This document shows, one piece after another, positions 1 to 9,493 of a stretch of DNA of 64,000 nt. Source of the stretch: Agapetus fuscipes. Lineage: Eukaryota; Arthropoda; Insecta; Trichoptera; Glossosomatidae. Made by a program: the position numbers and the translations under genes. The stretch is taken from the NCBI GenBank assembly GCA_951799405.1, contig OX637344.1, forward strand, positions 8,680,001 to 8,744,000. Reading direction: 5' to 3'. The number at the start of each line of letters is the position of its first letter. Positions within the stretch are counted from its first letter, which is position 1. The notes beneath the pieces were generated by a model, which did not search any database, was not told where the DNA came from, and was given only the letters and a program-made list of their open reading frames with translations.

Positions 1-112
1 GTAACTCCCTGCTACGTTTTCCCTGAAGGGTTGCATGTGGCTAGTGTAACCTTTTTATTTTTATAAGTGAGGGGGCCGGCTTTGCGCCATTAACTTCAGT
101 TGAAGAGAGGTT
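1..112 (-). mobile_element. SINE-A copy, 3' part (truncated by window edge)
   Basis: This matches the distal half of SINE-A: GGTCGCATGTGG-like, TTTTTACAGG-like and ACTTCAGTTGAAG segments in the order shared with the copies at 23881, 27670 and 32640. It lies just upstream of K2P exon A. A short 3'-end fragment (TGTGTAGCTTAGTTGCG) of the same family also occurs at 1479-1496. Confidence 0.75.
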
Positions 113-177
113 GAAGCGATTTTTGCAGTAAGTTTTATACTCACAAAATGAAATATGTTATTTTATTTGATGAACAG

Positions 178-297
178 CATTCGTCAGCGTGGCAGACCTT
201 CAGTTCGCAAGCCTGTGCGGAATTCCCAGAGATCAGCTGACAGTGGACTACCTGTGGACGACATGCCTGTGCATTCATATTCGGATACAGAGTGCAG
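178..297 (+). CDS. K2P exon A (loop segment)
   Basis: An acceptor AG at 176-177 follows a T-rich stretch and a donor GT is at 298-299 (AG|GTACGG). The exon enters in phase 2 and leaves in phase 2 (last codon split after its second base). It encodes about 40 hydrophilic residues containing RQRGRPSVRKPVRNSQRS and ending SYSDTEC. An ATG at 170-172 is in the same frame, but the missing first half of the channel argues for an internal exon rather than a start. Confidence 0.7.
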
Positions 298-3200
298 GTA
301 CGGAAAATATTTATCACTCTAGCATCAAAATAGCAAGTAGGGCTTTGTTAATTAATGATTCAATTTAAACGTTGTCTTGTCAGATTTTTTTTGTACCGGT
401 AAGGTTAAATCAGCTTTTACAAGAAACTTTATTCTTTTTGTGCAACTTAGATGCTGTAGCAAGATTTTAAAGCTTATACGGCCAGCTGTTGACACTAGAG
501 AGTTGCAGTCATGAACTGGAGTTTCTGGACGTTTCGGCTATGTCTGCGATGGGCTTATCAGCATGGAGATGATTTTGATTAAGCATTGATGATTATAGCT
601 ATAAACATTGGTTCACAAAGGAAAATTTACCTTAATTTATTATTCTATTCGGATTACTGCTTAATTGTTGTATAAGAACTTACTTTATTTTGAAAGCTTC
701 TTTGAACTCGTTTCTGATGTCTTCAGGAGGCATCCATCTTGCGTTACTAACAAGAATAAACTGGATATAAGATATAATTTATTTTTCATGCATTTTTTAA
801 TAAGCACATTTTGCAAGTTCACAACTTATTTTTTCATGTGCAGGTATCAAGATGAGACTTCTCCAAGGAACCGTCATCTCAGGATATCTCAGATGTCCCG
901 CTTCAGTGACAGCACAGCTCAAGGTGGACCTGGAGGAGCGTATCCTGGAAGACTGTCTGGAAGAGGCAGGGGATCTGTCAGGGCGCAGAGATCCCATAGC
1001 CAGGTGCCTACAAGAGTAGCAGGTAAGGAAATACATAATCCAGCCTTACAGAAACTGTTCAAGGTATTCTGGTAGAATACTGTCTGGAAGAGGCAGAAAA
1101 TCTGTCAGAGCGCAGAGATCCCAAAGTCAGGTGCCCACAAGGGTAGCAAGTAAGGACATGATTAACCCATAACCCTTACAGCAACTCGTCAAGGTACCTA
1201 GGTATTTTGGTAAAATTCTGTCTGGTAGAGGTAGAGGATCTCTCAGAGCGCAGAGATCCCATAGTCAGGTGCCTACAAGTAAGTACAGTAGCAGGTAAGA
1301 AAATAATGAAACCAAGCTTACAACAACTAGTCAAGGGGCTAAACCTAGTAGGAGACTGCCTAGAGGAGGCAGAGGATCTGTCAGAGCAAAAAGATCTTAC
1401 AAACTCAAACTCTGGGTTTTGCTTGAAAGTGACAAACAAGCTTGTTTAAGTCTCAAATTAGGAATGACTTACACAATATGTGTAGCTTAGTTGCGTTAGC
1501 GTTCCTACTAAGAGAGGTAAATGAGTAAAATATGTTATATAAATGGTACAGCCAGTGTTACGAAAGATTTAGCGCTCCCTATTGACGAATAAGCCTGAAG
1601 ACTTATGTGGTCACATTATGTGGCCAGTTAAAATAAATTTCGACTGTATGGATGATAAAAGACGAACGAAAAAAGCGTACAGAGAAAATGTCAGAGAAAT
1701 GTGTGGAAGGGGAAGGCTGAGGAAGGAATGAATAGACCAATGGTGAGATCGCAAAAAAATGGAACCCGCAGAGTGAGAATAAGAGAAGAGCATGTGTGAG
1801 GAAAGTGATAGATGTGAAGGGAAGGGATATGCAAGGAAGAGACGCATCTGCGGAGGTACTGGCCACCCCTTGTGAAATGGTGGTAGGATACAATATAGGA
1901 AAGTATTTCGTTCATTTTCTAAACTTAACAATTAGTTTTGTTATCTTCAAATGGGAAAAATACAAACCAAAAATAAGTACTATGGACTTTTCACTTTTTC
2001 GGGAAACATGTATATGGGTAACATTCTTCTTCTTCTTCTTGTGCCACTTCTAACGAAGATCGGCGATTTAGCTTAGTTGGGTAACATTGTCAACAATAAA
2101 CCTTTTATGCCGGGAGCTTCAAAAATTTTTTTACCTCATTCTCTGTATTGTTTTTTTTTAACACGACAGATTATGATAAATAAGCATAGGATGAATCATA
2201 ATAATGTCCAATAAATTTAAAAGATGAGTTTTTTTTTCAAATTTACAAAGATCAAAGGATGATCGTGGTTTGATCCTGGGATTCGCACTTAGTACACAAG
2301 TGTTCATTTACAATGTAAAACAACATTATCTCTTACGTATCCTTTTTAGTTTTACACTCAGCCACAGCATTTTACCATAAATGTATTGAAGCCAAGTCGC
2401 TCTTCAGAGGCGTTATCTAAGTTTTCATTAATTTTTGTTAAACGCTATGGTAGAGTTAAAGTGCAATGTTTTGTACTCGGGAGATAGAATTCTGAATAAT
2501 AATCCTTTGTGAGAGGATTTTGATTAATGCGCCAGTAATAAAAATGCCTGAAATAATAACAAAGGTACAAAAGGCTGGGGAAGAGATTTGTATTGAGAAT
2601 ACAAAGGATACGATGTGGGTTATAGAATAATCTAATTTTTTGTTGTACAACCAGCGTATTATTTTTTACTATTCTCAAGAACGATCATTATGTAATAAAT
2701 ATCGATCTTATCAACTGATTTTTTATTAAAATCATCAGTCAGATACTATAGGAAAGAGTTAAGTGCTGCTATGAAATCAGGCCCATAAGTTTCTCAGATC
2801 AGATCTCTTTTCTTCAATATTTCATTGAAATGTAAAACATTTCGAATATTGTAATGTATTTTTAAATATTTCAACTTATGTGCTCCGATAGTAACTTTAA
2901 CAACACGGGTATCGTCAGGCTACGCTTTTACATACATATAAAAACCGTACATTATCTAAGATTTAGTTCTCTTGCTGCATTCCTCAAAGACAAAGATGAC
3001 TAAAGAAAAAGTGTAAGTTTTACAGACTCTCAAATCAAAATAATACCTGAGATTAATCAAGTGACAACAGTACATATCTTTGATGCTGGATAGTTGTATT
3101 TTTTGCAATTTCCGGGATCTGTTGCCGTGGTCTGTGGGAGCTGAAGCTTCCGGACGTTTCACCCCTGTCTACGATGGGCGTTTTCAGCGTGAAAGTGAAA

Positions 3201-6200
3201 TGATGAAGATGATCTTGATGAAACAGTTTTATTAATATCATCTAGAAGCCCATCGTAGACAAAGGCGAAACGTTTTGATGCTCCAGCTCCCACAGACCAC
3301 GGCAACAGATCCAGGAAAGCAACTCTCCAGCATCATCACCGGCAGAGTAAGCCTATAATTTCTTTACATATATTTATTCAAATGTCCTAGAAGTGGTTCG
3401 TTTTTGTTGTTGCTTATCCTCTCTTTTTTTTTATTCTCACTTTTATTGTAAATTTTTAGTCTATTACGTGGCATCACGCATCACCAACAAAATTTTCCAT
3501 CAAAAAGTTCAAATTGTCGGGAGTGTAAACTCCCTCCTCTCTTTTGTCTGGAAAGATTCATTTTCTAATTATTGTAATACGCTCTCTTTTGGTTGAGTTT
3601 TATGGCATCACACCGATAATTTTTTATTTTTTACCTTTGAAGTTGAAAAACTCATTTATTTAACACCTATACAATACTACATGGCTATTTTAAATTGTGT
3701 GTAACTGCGTGAAAAATCAGTATATAAAATACATGATATCCATTTATTAATGTAGGACAGAACAAAGTATAGACACATTTGCAGAGGTATTAGCCTCACC
3801 CAGCGGAATGCCAGTAGGATACAATAAAAGGTTCAAATTTCTTTAAAAAAAATCCCAGTCCATGTCTTTGACTTTTGAGTAACCTTTAACGACTCTTTTC
3901 TAGTTCTTTTTTTACTGCACTATAGAAAGAAAAACATAATTAGCTTTTGTAAATGCCACTCCGGTTTCAGGGAAAGGCGGCATGAGTGTCAAAATTTGTG
4001 TTCATGTGAGGTTATGTGGACTTTGTATGTACGCATAGAACATGTGTCAGCGTGAACATACGAGTACATGTAAATTAGATTATAGATTAAAGATGATATG
4101 GAGAGTTTTTCAATGTCTCTTCGGTGTCGTACTCGAGAAATAAGCTTATCAGGAGCTACGTACGTCTCGTCTACGCCATTGAGGCACAAATTATTTTGAC
4201 TTCCCGTCGTAAGCTCTGAGCATCCATTTTCAAATGTACGCGTTCCATAATTCCAAATCGAAATCGGTGTAATGACCGAGGGTTCAAGTCAATGTTCTTG
4301 ACTATCGTTTTTGGAACATAATAACGTTGGTTTGAATCACGTCTATCCCATTTGACCATAACTTCAACCCTGGTGAAATATATTCCATTGCACAAGCTTT
4401 TGCTTTCGTAGGAAGACAACTGAGATAAAAGTCTCATCCCTACGGTAATTCTTACCAACCAAATATCAGTAATATTTGTATGAAGACTATAATCAGCTGT
4501 TCACTACCGGACATCTTGGATGGACAGGTCTTCATACAAATATGACCGATATTCTGTAGGGAAGAATTACCGTGGGGATGAGATTGCCAGCCCTGGCCAG
4601 ACGAAATAGGTTGGTGAATTGCATTCCTCTTTACAAGTTTATTACAAAAAATAATAATTATAACGTATTTGTTGTCAGCCACTCCATCCCCCAGAGCCTC
4701 CACAGGAGACAGACGTCAGAACCGCAGCAGCTCGGAAGCCAGGGCCTTCCATGCTCCTGGGAGGGAGGAGCTGGAGACCAAGGCTGCGGCCAGAACGGCT
4801 GTACTCTACAACAAGTATGCACTGGATGATGAAGAGTATGGACCAAGGCATCCCGAGAAAGGTAGGCAGGGTTCAAAGTTCAATTTGATTCTGCTTCCTC
4901 CCAATCCTTTCTCAGTCCACTCTTGCACGCACGCCTCCTCCAATCCTCTCCATTCCTGTATATTGACTGCTGTGTTCAGCCATCCTCTGCCTGCAGTTCT
5001 CTTGATGTCATCCAGCCACCTCAGTTGGGGTTTCCCCACTTCCCGCTTGGAAATCGTGGGTCGCCACTGGACGATCCTTTTCGACCACCTGCCATAATTT
5101 TGCCTTACGATGTGATCAGCCCAGCGCCACTTTAAGCAGGCTACTCGCTGTATGATATCAGGGACACCAGTGCGTCTACGGATCTCCTGTTTTGGAACCT
5201 TGTCTCTGAGGCTGATTCAAAGCATCCTCTTTTCAATGGCTCTTTGGCACGTTCTCAGTCTGTTGGCGCTATACTGAGTGAGCCCGTTTGTTTCCAAGCC
5301 ATAGGTAGATATTGGAAGCACGCATGACTCAAAGACCTTGCTTTTCATGTTGGCATGCATTTTTTTTTCATGGTGCACAACAGGTTACCCTTTTTACTTC
5401 TGTCATGTTATGAGGACTTAAAAATACCACCTTCATATAGAGACACAAGTAAGTAAAAACACACAGACACACAATCATAAGTAAACATACAAAAACATAC
5501 AATTGCACATTTGTAACAGTGTAAACCCAAAAAGGTAGTTGTAAACAGGAGGATGGGATTACAATTCACACTAATTAATAAACGAAATACAGTGTATGAA
5601 CAAACATGAGAGTCGGTAAAGCGAATTGTTGATTTCAATCTACAGTCCCTGTCAATAATTACAATTTACAACTGTTATCAAAACCAGTACCCCAAGTATG
5701 GAACATTCACGTAATTCATTTTTCTTTTTAAATTTTATCGCTCGCTAGATGTGCTGCTTTAATTCTTAAACCTTTTTTTGGTAAACGCTGTGGTTGAGTC
5801 AAGTATTAAACTTTTGATACAGATGGTGAATCACTGTTTGCCGTTATTTTTACCCTATAAATAATCGTGGCTTGTAAACTAATGATATGCCGCACAAACA
5901 AAACATTGATTTACAGAAGTGAAATCAAATTTAGCCGAGTAAAACAAACATTCGTCTCAAAATCCTGTTTTGCCGATAATAACAAATGAATTGTTGATTT
6001 AAAAAATGCATTAAGTGTCAAAATATTTCATTTAAATCAATGTGTCCAGTTTGGTTTTATGTAGCTGATGATGATGATGATTTGATATAGCGCCGTTTCG
6101 TGAAGATTGTCACTCCAAGGGCGCTTGCTGTGCTATCGCTGCGAAGTAGTGTGTCAGTGTGTCTTGAGGGAGTAAGATAACCCCTAAATTCCTAAAATAA

Positions 6201-9200
6201 AATATAAGTATGGGATTGTGAGGGGGAAGTGTTGGACAGGCAATGTTGACTGCGGTTGATAAGGAAGGCCAAGACCCAATTCGGACAGTTGTGTTTGTGA
6301 TGATGATGAAAGAGGAAGAGTGTAAAAATAAAAAAAAACCACCTGACACCACACAATATACGCCACAGTTTGTACCGAAATGAATAGTGGAGAAAAGATG
6401 TCGTGTGAGCTGAATTTTTTGTTTGTTGATTTTTGTACCAAAATGTATTAATTATTTCTAACCTTGTATTTCCACACAAACTTACTTTAATTACGTGGAA
6501 GAAAATCATGCATTTTTCAATTCAATTAGCTTTATTCAAATCTTAAGTGCGTCAGTTTTACGCACAATACCATTTCTTTCGCTGGACCTACGTCATCATC
6601 TAAATCCAGAACGTTCCATGAAAATAAGAGCGAACTCTCTTAAACAGCACTTGCGGGGATTTATGCCTTCCTGACGCTTTTATCGACTCGTTTGTGTCTG
6701 CGTCACTCCAAAATTTTATTGCATCACCAACTGGTGTAATAATTAAACAAAACTCAGGAGAAATATCGTATCATGTCATTGTACACTTTGTTAACGAGAG
6801 GATGGTGTAGGTACAATTATTCTAGATAGATCTTTTTTGCGATCATCATCTTGTCTAGAGTCTTAGCCTCCTTGCTCAACCACAGTCAACTCTGCCTAAC
6901 CAACATCTTTACCCTCCATTTTCATACACATATTATACATTTTTTTGCTCTATAAAATATGAAGGGATGACTTGATGACATCAGCATCAAGTTAACCTTG
7001 ATAATTATCGGAGTGCTGGTTTGGGCATGGTTTGGGCATGTGGAAAGAATGAATGATGATAGACTGACAAAGTATGTATACAAAGAAAGTGTGAAAGGAA
7101 AAGGAGGAAAGGGACGACCGAGAAATGTATGAAATGATCAGATTGAGGAGATTGTGAAAGAATGGGATATACAAAGTGAGCGTAAAAGAAGAAAATGCAT
7201 GAAAAAGGTGATGGATATGAAGGAATTGAAAGGGGTATGTCAGGATAGGAAAAAATGGAGGCAATTCTGCAGAGGCTCTGGCCACCCCTAGCGGAATGGC
7301 GACAGAGTTACAGTTACAATACAGTTACAGTTTGTTTATACCCTTGAATTACAGTGGGTGCTCCAGTAAACAACTGAATTGGTGACATGATAGATACTAA
7401 ATGCGAAAATAATCAATGTTAATAATGATGATGAGTTGATGACTTCTCTTGCAAATGATGTCAGAAACTTTCTTGATCGAAATCGGAATTTCAGAATTTT
7501 TCATAGTTCTTCATCTTTCTCACATAATGAGACACGTGATTCTAGGCACGTGAAGGCCAGAGGACCAGCATCTGCAAACGCACGCTCTCTTTACACAGTT
7601 TTCATTTGTTTTAAAGGTTCTCCAAATTTTGTTTGGCCACGGCACCCATCTTTTGTTGTGCTTCAAAGAGTTTTAATGTTTTGTTTATATTTCAGCAAGA
7701 AACTCAAGATATTTATATGGGATGGATGATGATGAGAGCGGTGAAGAAATGACTTATATGAGAAGCAAATCTTTACCAAGACAACCTCGCGGGAGAATGT
7801 ACATGGAGGAAGAATTCAGATCCAACAGAGACTTGGGCTACAAAGACAGGAGGTCCAGATTCTCTGATGACTACAGGGACAGGGAATACAGAGAACGGGG
7901 AAGACCAAGGACGCAAGATGAATATAGGGAAAGAGACTTTGACAGAAGAGGAAGATTAAGGCTTAGAGAAGAAAGCATTGAAAGGGAATTTGGTGAAAGA
8001 CGTCCAAAAGGAGTGAGGAGTCCTTTTGAAGATTTGGACATGGAAGATGACTTATATCCAAGAATTGAAAGACCTTCACGACATGATAAATTTTACAGAG
8101 ATGAAAGATTTCCTAGAGAAGAAATCAACGATGGAGTATATCCAAGATCCAATAGAGGTAGAGACATGAGATTTCATAGTGACATTAGGTCTAATAGAGA
8201 TTTGAGACCAACAAGAGATCCACGATATCGTCATAGCTTAGATGTGGAAGATGCGAGACGTGATAGATATGAACCTGTAAGTGAAAGATCAAATTCTTTG
8301 TTGCCATTGTGGTTTTAAAAGAGTTGACTTAGGTTTGTTTTTTCTTTCAGAGTCGCTTTGAACGAGACAATCGATATGATAATTCACCAAGAAGTAAAGG
8401 CTACTATGAAAGATACAGTGATGATGAACGTGAACCAAGTCCATATTATGAAGATGATGACAGGGAAGAATACATCAGCGAAGCAAAACTGGCTGCTCAA
8501 AAAGCTGCAAGATTGAAGCGACAGCAAAAAGCACAGGGTAAGAACAATTTGGTCATTTTTAAACATTGAGTGTTCTTGAGCTTTTCAACATTTTTTTTAT
8601 TTCAGCTCCATCAGCAACCATAATGTCTCCACTTGGAATCTCTGTGCATCATCAAGCAAATTACATGGAAGACTTTCATATTGAGTATGCTTATGATGAT
8701 GACAACAGTCGATCAACCAAAAAACAGGTTAGCCATCGGTACCTTTATAAAAAATCACCTTTTAACACAGGGTTCACAACTTCTGCGTATGCAAGACCAC
8801 TTTACTTTTTCTTTGCACATTTCTTTCATATTCTTGACATTATGACCGCTCTTTATTTTTTCTAACTCTGCAAATTCCGGTGCTTTGTGATTAGCTTATT
8901 GAAATTATCCATTCATTTTACAGTCCACGATTCCCCCTTCGAAATTGAATTTGTACACCATATTATTTGTTACTTGCTCATCGTGCATTATTCTAGATGT
9001 CCACACTGAACCATTTTATTGTTCCCTCTTTGACTCTTATGTAATCGCAATCACTGCATTCTTTAAAAACCCAGTCACAAATCCATTCCTTTATTTTTCT
9101 TACAGACCATTGATTTCCATTTTCTTTCAGATAAAGCCTGTGCCAATTTGGTTGTGCGTCTTTTTGGTGATCTCTTACATCATTGCTGGAGCCTTTTTGT

Positions 9201-9484
9201 TCTCCCACTGGGAAGGCTGGAGCTTCCTCAACTCCATCTACTTCTGCTTCATCACCCTGACAACAATTGGCTTCGGAGACTTTGTTCCTGCCCAAGGCGT
9301 CAAAGCAAATTCCAACATCTCCATTGCTTTATGTTCTCTCTACCTGCTGTTTGGAATTTCACTGCTGGCGATGTCATTCAATTTGGTGCAAGAGGAAGTT
9401 ATAGCGAACGTGAAATCTGTTGCAAAGAGATTGGGGATCATCAAACCAGATATTGATGATGAATCGGATGATGATGAAGAGTGA
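178..9484 (+). CDS. K2P potassium channel, 3' part of gene (seven exons, 5' end outside window)
   Basis: Joined exons: 178-297, 844-1022, 4679-4861, 7696-8276, 8351-8537, 8606-8727, 9131-9484. Every junction has GT-AG borders, and the phases match in order (2,1,1,0,1,0). The joined frame is open for about 574 residues to TGA at 9482-9484. The final exon gives M3, pore helix, selectivity filter TIGFGD and M4, the second half of a K2P subunit, a plasma-membrane leak K+ channel that works as a dimer. No M1-P1-M2 is encoded here, so these must lie upstream of 178. The preceding 457 or more residues have no hydrophobic segment and correspond to the cytoplasmic M2-M3 loop, with many RD, RE, RS and DD/EE pairs. 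Such a loop is usually only tens of residues. The C-terminal tail after M4 is short and ends in an acidic cluster. It resembles invertebrate channels annotated as TWiK-family; I do not assign a subtype. Confidence 0.88.
480..575 (-). repeat. HHR-1 repeat, degenerate copy with hammerhead-like core
   Basis: On the minus strand the order is CTGATAA (561-555), GCCCATCGCAGACATAGCC, then GAAACGTC (ending at 528). This is the layout of a hammerhead core (CUGANGA, stem II, GAAA, short stem III, cleavage site), with one core change and a weakened stem II. It lies in the intron between K2P exons A and B. Related copies are at 3085, 3240, 35101 and 48340. Confidence 0.45.
844..1022 (+). CDS. K2P exon B (Gly/Arg/Ser-rich loop segment)
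   Basis: The acceptor is TTTTCATGTGCAG ending at 843 and the donor is GCAG|GTAAGG at 1022/1023. Entry is phase 2 (one base completes Arg from exon A) and exit is phase 1. It encodes YQDETSPRNRHLRISQMSRF, then a Gly-rich run and GRLSGRGRGSVRAQRSHSQ. The 3' half of this exon plus its donor is the unit copied downstream at 1052-1400. Confidence 0.8.
1052..1149 (+). CDS. Putative alternative K2P exon B' (duplicate of the exon B 3' half)
   Basis: A copy of the exon B 3' half lies 127 bp downstream. It has an acceptor-like CTTACAG ending at 1051 and a donor CAA|GTAAGG at 1149/1150. In the frame matching exon B it is open over 98 nt, enters in phase 2 and leaves in phase 1, exactly like exon B. It could therefore replace exon B between exons A and C without a frame shift. 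It encodes SGRILSGRGRKSVRAQRSQS and VPTRVA. The polypyrimidine tract is weak, so use in mRNA is inferred only. Confidence 0.4.
1150..1425 (+). pseudogene. Two decayed duplicates of K2P exon B
   Basis: Two more copies start their CTGTCTGG-like core near 1218 and 1356, a period of about 138 bp. The first has an acceptor-like CTTACAG and a GTAAGT donor, but an insertion of about 8 nt before the core puts the acceptor in a phase that no longer fits exon A. The second has ACAA where the acceptor ACAG should be, and no donor after the homologous segment. They look like non-functional relics of the same tandem duplication. Confidence 0.6.
1620..1905 (+). mobile_element. LINE 3' end fragment (family L1t)
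   Basis: Conceptual translation with shifts shows pieces of a non-LTR retrotransposon C-terminal tail (ERMDDKRRTKKAY-like, GRGRLRKE), then DVKGRDMQGRDASAEVLATP. The same tail, ending in GSGHP or its variants, recurs at 7005, 31330 and 54565. It sits in the intron between exons B and C. Confidence 0.55.
1906..3080. other. K2P intron sequence, no gene seen
   Basis: AT-rich. It has a short CTT microsatellite at about 2025-2040 and, at about 2430-2480, a half copy of the fold-back family F end. No ORF with family resemblance. Confidence 0.5.
3085..3345. repeat. HHR-1 repeats as an inverted pair
   Basis: A minus-strand copy (3085-3190) and a plus-strand copy (3240-3345) point away from a centre near 3220. 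In the left copy the hammerhead-like core is CTGA (3187-3184), a GCCC/GGGT stem with loop, then GAAACGTC (3160-3153). In the right copy a GCC/GGC stem precedes GAAACG at 3267-3272. Each is followed by the shared block CTCCCACAGACCACGGCAAC and GATCC, also present at 35140 and 48375. Inverted arrangement of terminal repeats is typical of Penelope-like retroelements. Confidence 0.5.
3752..3832 (+). mobile_element. LINE L1t terminal fragment
   Basis: A short piece of the L1t end: an AGAGGTATTAGCCTCACCC-like motif followed by GGAATG and a GGATACAATA terminus, as in the 1620 and 7005 copies. Confidence 0.5.
3951..4090 (+). repeat. R263 element, diverged partial copy
   Basis: It retains CCGGTTTCAGGGAAAGGCGG, GTTCATGTGAGG, a CATGTGTCAGCG-like block and a TTAGATTATAGAT tail, in the order of the full 260-bp R263 element. 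Confidence 0.55.
4435..4584. repeat. Fold-back element with ~55-bp arms
   Basis: The left arm (4435-4489, starting CTCATCCCTACGG) and right arm (4531-4584, ending CCGTGGGGATGAG) are near-perfect inverted repeats with a spacer of about 41 bp. It lies in the K2P intron just before exon C. Confidence 0.7.
4585..4660 (+). mobile_element. SINE-C 3' fragment
   Basis: It shares CTGGCCAG and AGGTTGGTGAATTGCATTCC with the larger minus-strand copy at 61430-61640. It ends in an A/T-rich tail about 20 bp before the acceptor of K2P exon C. Confidence 0.5.
4679..4861 (+). CDS. K2P exon C (symmetrical 183-nt loop segment)
   Basis: The acceptor GTATTTGTTGTCAG ends at 4678 and the donor is AAAG|GTAGGC at 4861/4862. 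It is phase 1 on both sides and 183 nt long, so skipping it keeps the frame; it may be a cassette exon. It encodes TPSPRASTGDRRQNRSSSEA, then an Ala/Glu-rich stretch and NKYALDDEEYGPRHPEK. It is clearly richer in G+C than its AT-rich surroundings. It sits between a SINE-C copy ending about 20 bp before it and an inverted RTE-like LINE tail starting about 20 bp after it. Confidence 0.78.
4880..5365 (-). mobile_element. RTE-like LINE, C-terminal fragment of reverse transcriptase ORF
   Basis: Read on the minus strand from about 5360 it gives MKSKVFESCVLPISTYGLET, then RAIEKRML and a stop, RRRTGVPDII, LKWRWADHIVRQNYGRWSKR, QLRWLDDIKRTAGRGWLN and EEACVQEWTEKG. This is the conserved C-terminal tail of RTE-type non-LTR reverse transcriptases. 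The internal stop shows it is dead. It begins about 20 bp after the donor of K2P exon C, in antisense orientation. Confidence 0.82.
5366..6060. other. K2P intron sequence, no gene seen
   Basis: AT-rich with A/T homopolymers and a short family F-like end (GTAAACGCTGTGGTTGAGTC) near 5780. Nothing else recognised. Confidence 0.5.
6068..6150 (-). mobile_element. CR1-like LINE 3' UTR fragment with ATC-repeat tail
   Basis: GCGCCGTTTCGTGAAG and CACTCCAAGGGCGC, next to a GATGATGAT run, match the 3' end of the minus-strand LINE at 46700-46930. Confidence 0.55.
6151..7004. other. K2P intron sequence, no gene seen
   Basis: AT-rich; the open frames here lack family resemblance. No splice-bordered frame that fits the flanking phases was found. 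Confidence 0.45.
7005..7310 (+). mobile_element. LINE L1t C-terminal fragment
   Basis: The frame reads FGHVERMNDDRLTKYVYKES, KGRPRN, a stop, then NDQIEEIVKEW and KKWRQFCRGSGHP followed by a stop. This is the usual basic C-terminal tail of a non-LTR reverse transcriptase. It ends in a TACAGTTACAATACAG-type simple tail. Confidence 0.75.
7425..7650 (-). mobile_element. CR1-like LINE C-terminal fragment
   Basis: The minus-strand frame contains RERAFADAGPLAF and further residues collinear with the 46700-46930 fragment (AFAVVGPLTWNHLPV). It is degenerate. It ends about 45 bp before the acceptor of K2P exon D. Confidence 0.55.
7696..8276 (+). CDS. K2P exon D (large Arg/Asp/Glu-rich loop segment)
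   Basis: The acceptor TTTATATTTCAG ends at 7695 and the donor is CCT|GTAAGTG at 8276/8277. Entry is phase 1 and exit is phase 0; it encodes 193 residues. These are dominated by RD, RE, RR and ER pairs (for example DDYRDREYRERGRPRTQDEY) with periodic Tyr and Phe. No Cys or hydrophobic stretch is visible, so the segment is probably disordered. Reading past the donor would add only about 14 residues before a stop. Confidence 0.85.
8351..8537 (+). CDS. K2P exon E (loop segment)
   Basis: The acceptor TTTTTTCTTTCAG ends at 8350 and the donor is CAGG|GTAAGA at 8537/8538. Entry is phase 0 and exit is phase 1. It begins SRFERDNRYDNSPRSKGYYE and ends with a likely helical AAQKAARLKRQQKAQ segment. The flanking introns are short (74 and 68 bp). 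Confidence 0.85.
8606..8727 (+). CDS. K2P exon F (loop segment before M3)
   Basis: The acceptor TTTTTTATTTCAG ends at 8605 and the donor is CAG|GTTAGC at 8727/8728. Entry is phase 1 and exit is phase 0. It encodes PSATIMSPLGISVHHQANYM followed by an acidic stretch and SRSTKKQ. This is the last cytoplasmic piece before M3. Confidence 0.83.
9131..9484 (+). CDS. K2P exon G: M3, pore loop 2, M4 and C-terminus
   Basis: The acceptor TTTTCTTTCAG ends at 9130; entry is phase 0 and 117 codons run to TGA. M3 covers about residues 6-24 (IWLCVFLVISYIIAGAFLF). The pore helix begins EGWSFLNSIYFCF, the selectivity filter TIGFGD is at 45-50, and FVP follows. M4 covers about 63-86 (ISIALCSLYLLFGISLLAMS), then the conserved NLVQEEV. 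The tail is about 30 residues and ends DDESDDDEE. The TIGFGD filter and the post-M4 sequence place it in the K2P superfamily. Confidence 0.95.
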   Translation: MKPVPIWLCVFLVISYIIAGAFLFSHWEGWSFLNSIYFCFITLTTIGFGDFVPAQGVKANSNISIALCSLYLLFGISLLAMSFNLVQEEVIANVKSVAKRLGIIKPDIDDESDDDEE

Positions 9485-9493
9485 TACGCATGC

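Noticed and set aside
1207..1449. 80-codon frame over the exon B copies
   Set aside because: It reads the duplicates in a register different from exon B; an out-of-frame by-product.
4669..5097. 142-codon plus-strand open frame
   Set aside because: Only 4679-4861 is exon; past the GTAGGC donor the frame runs antisense through an RTE-like LINE tail.
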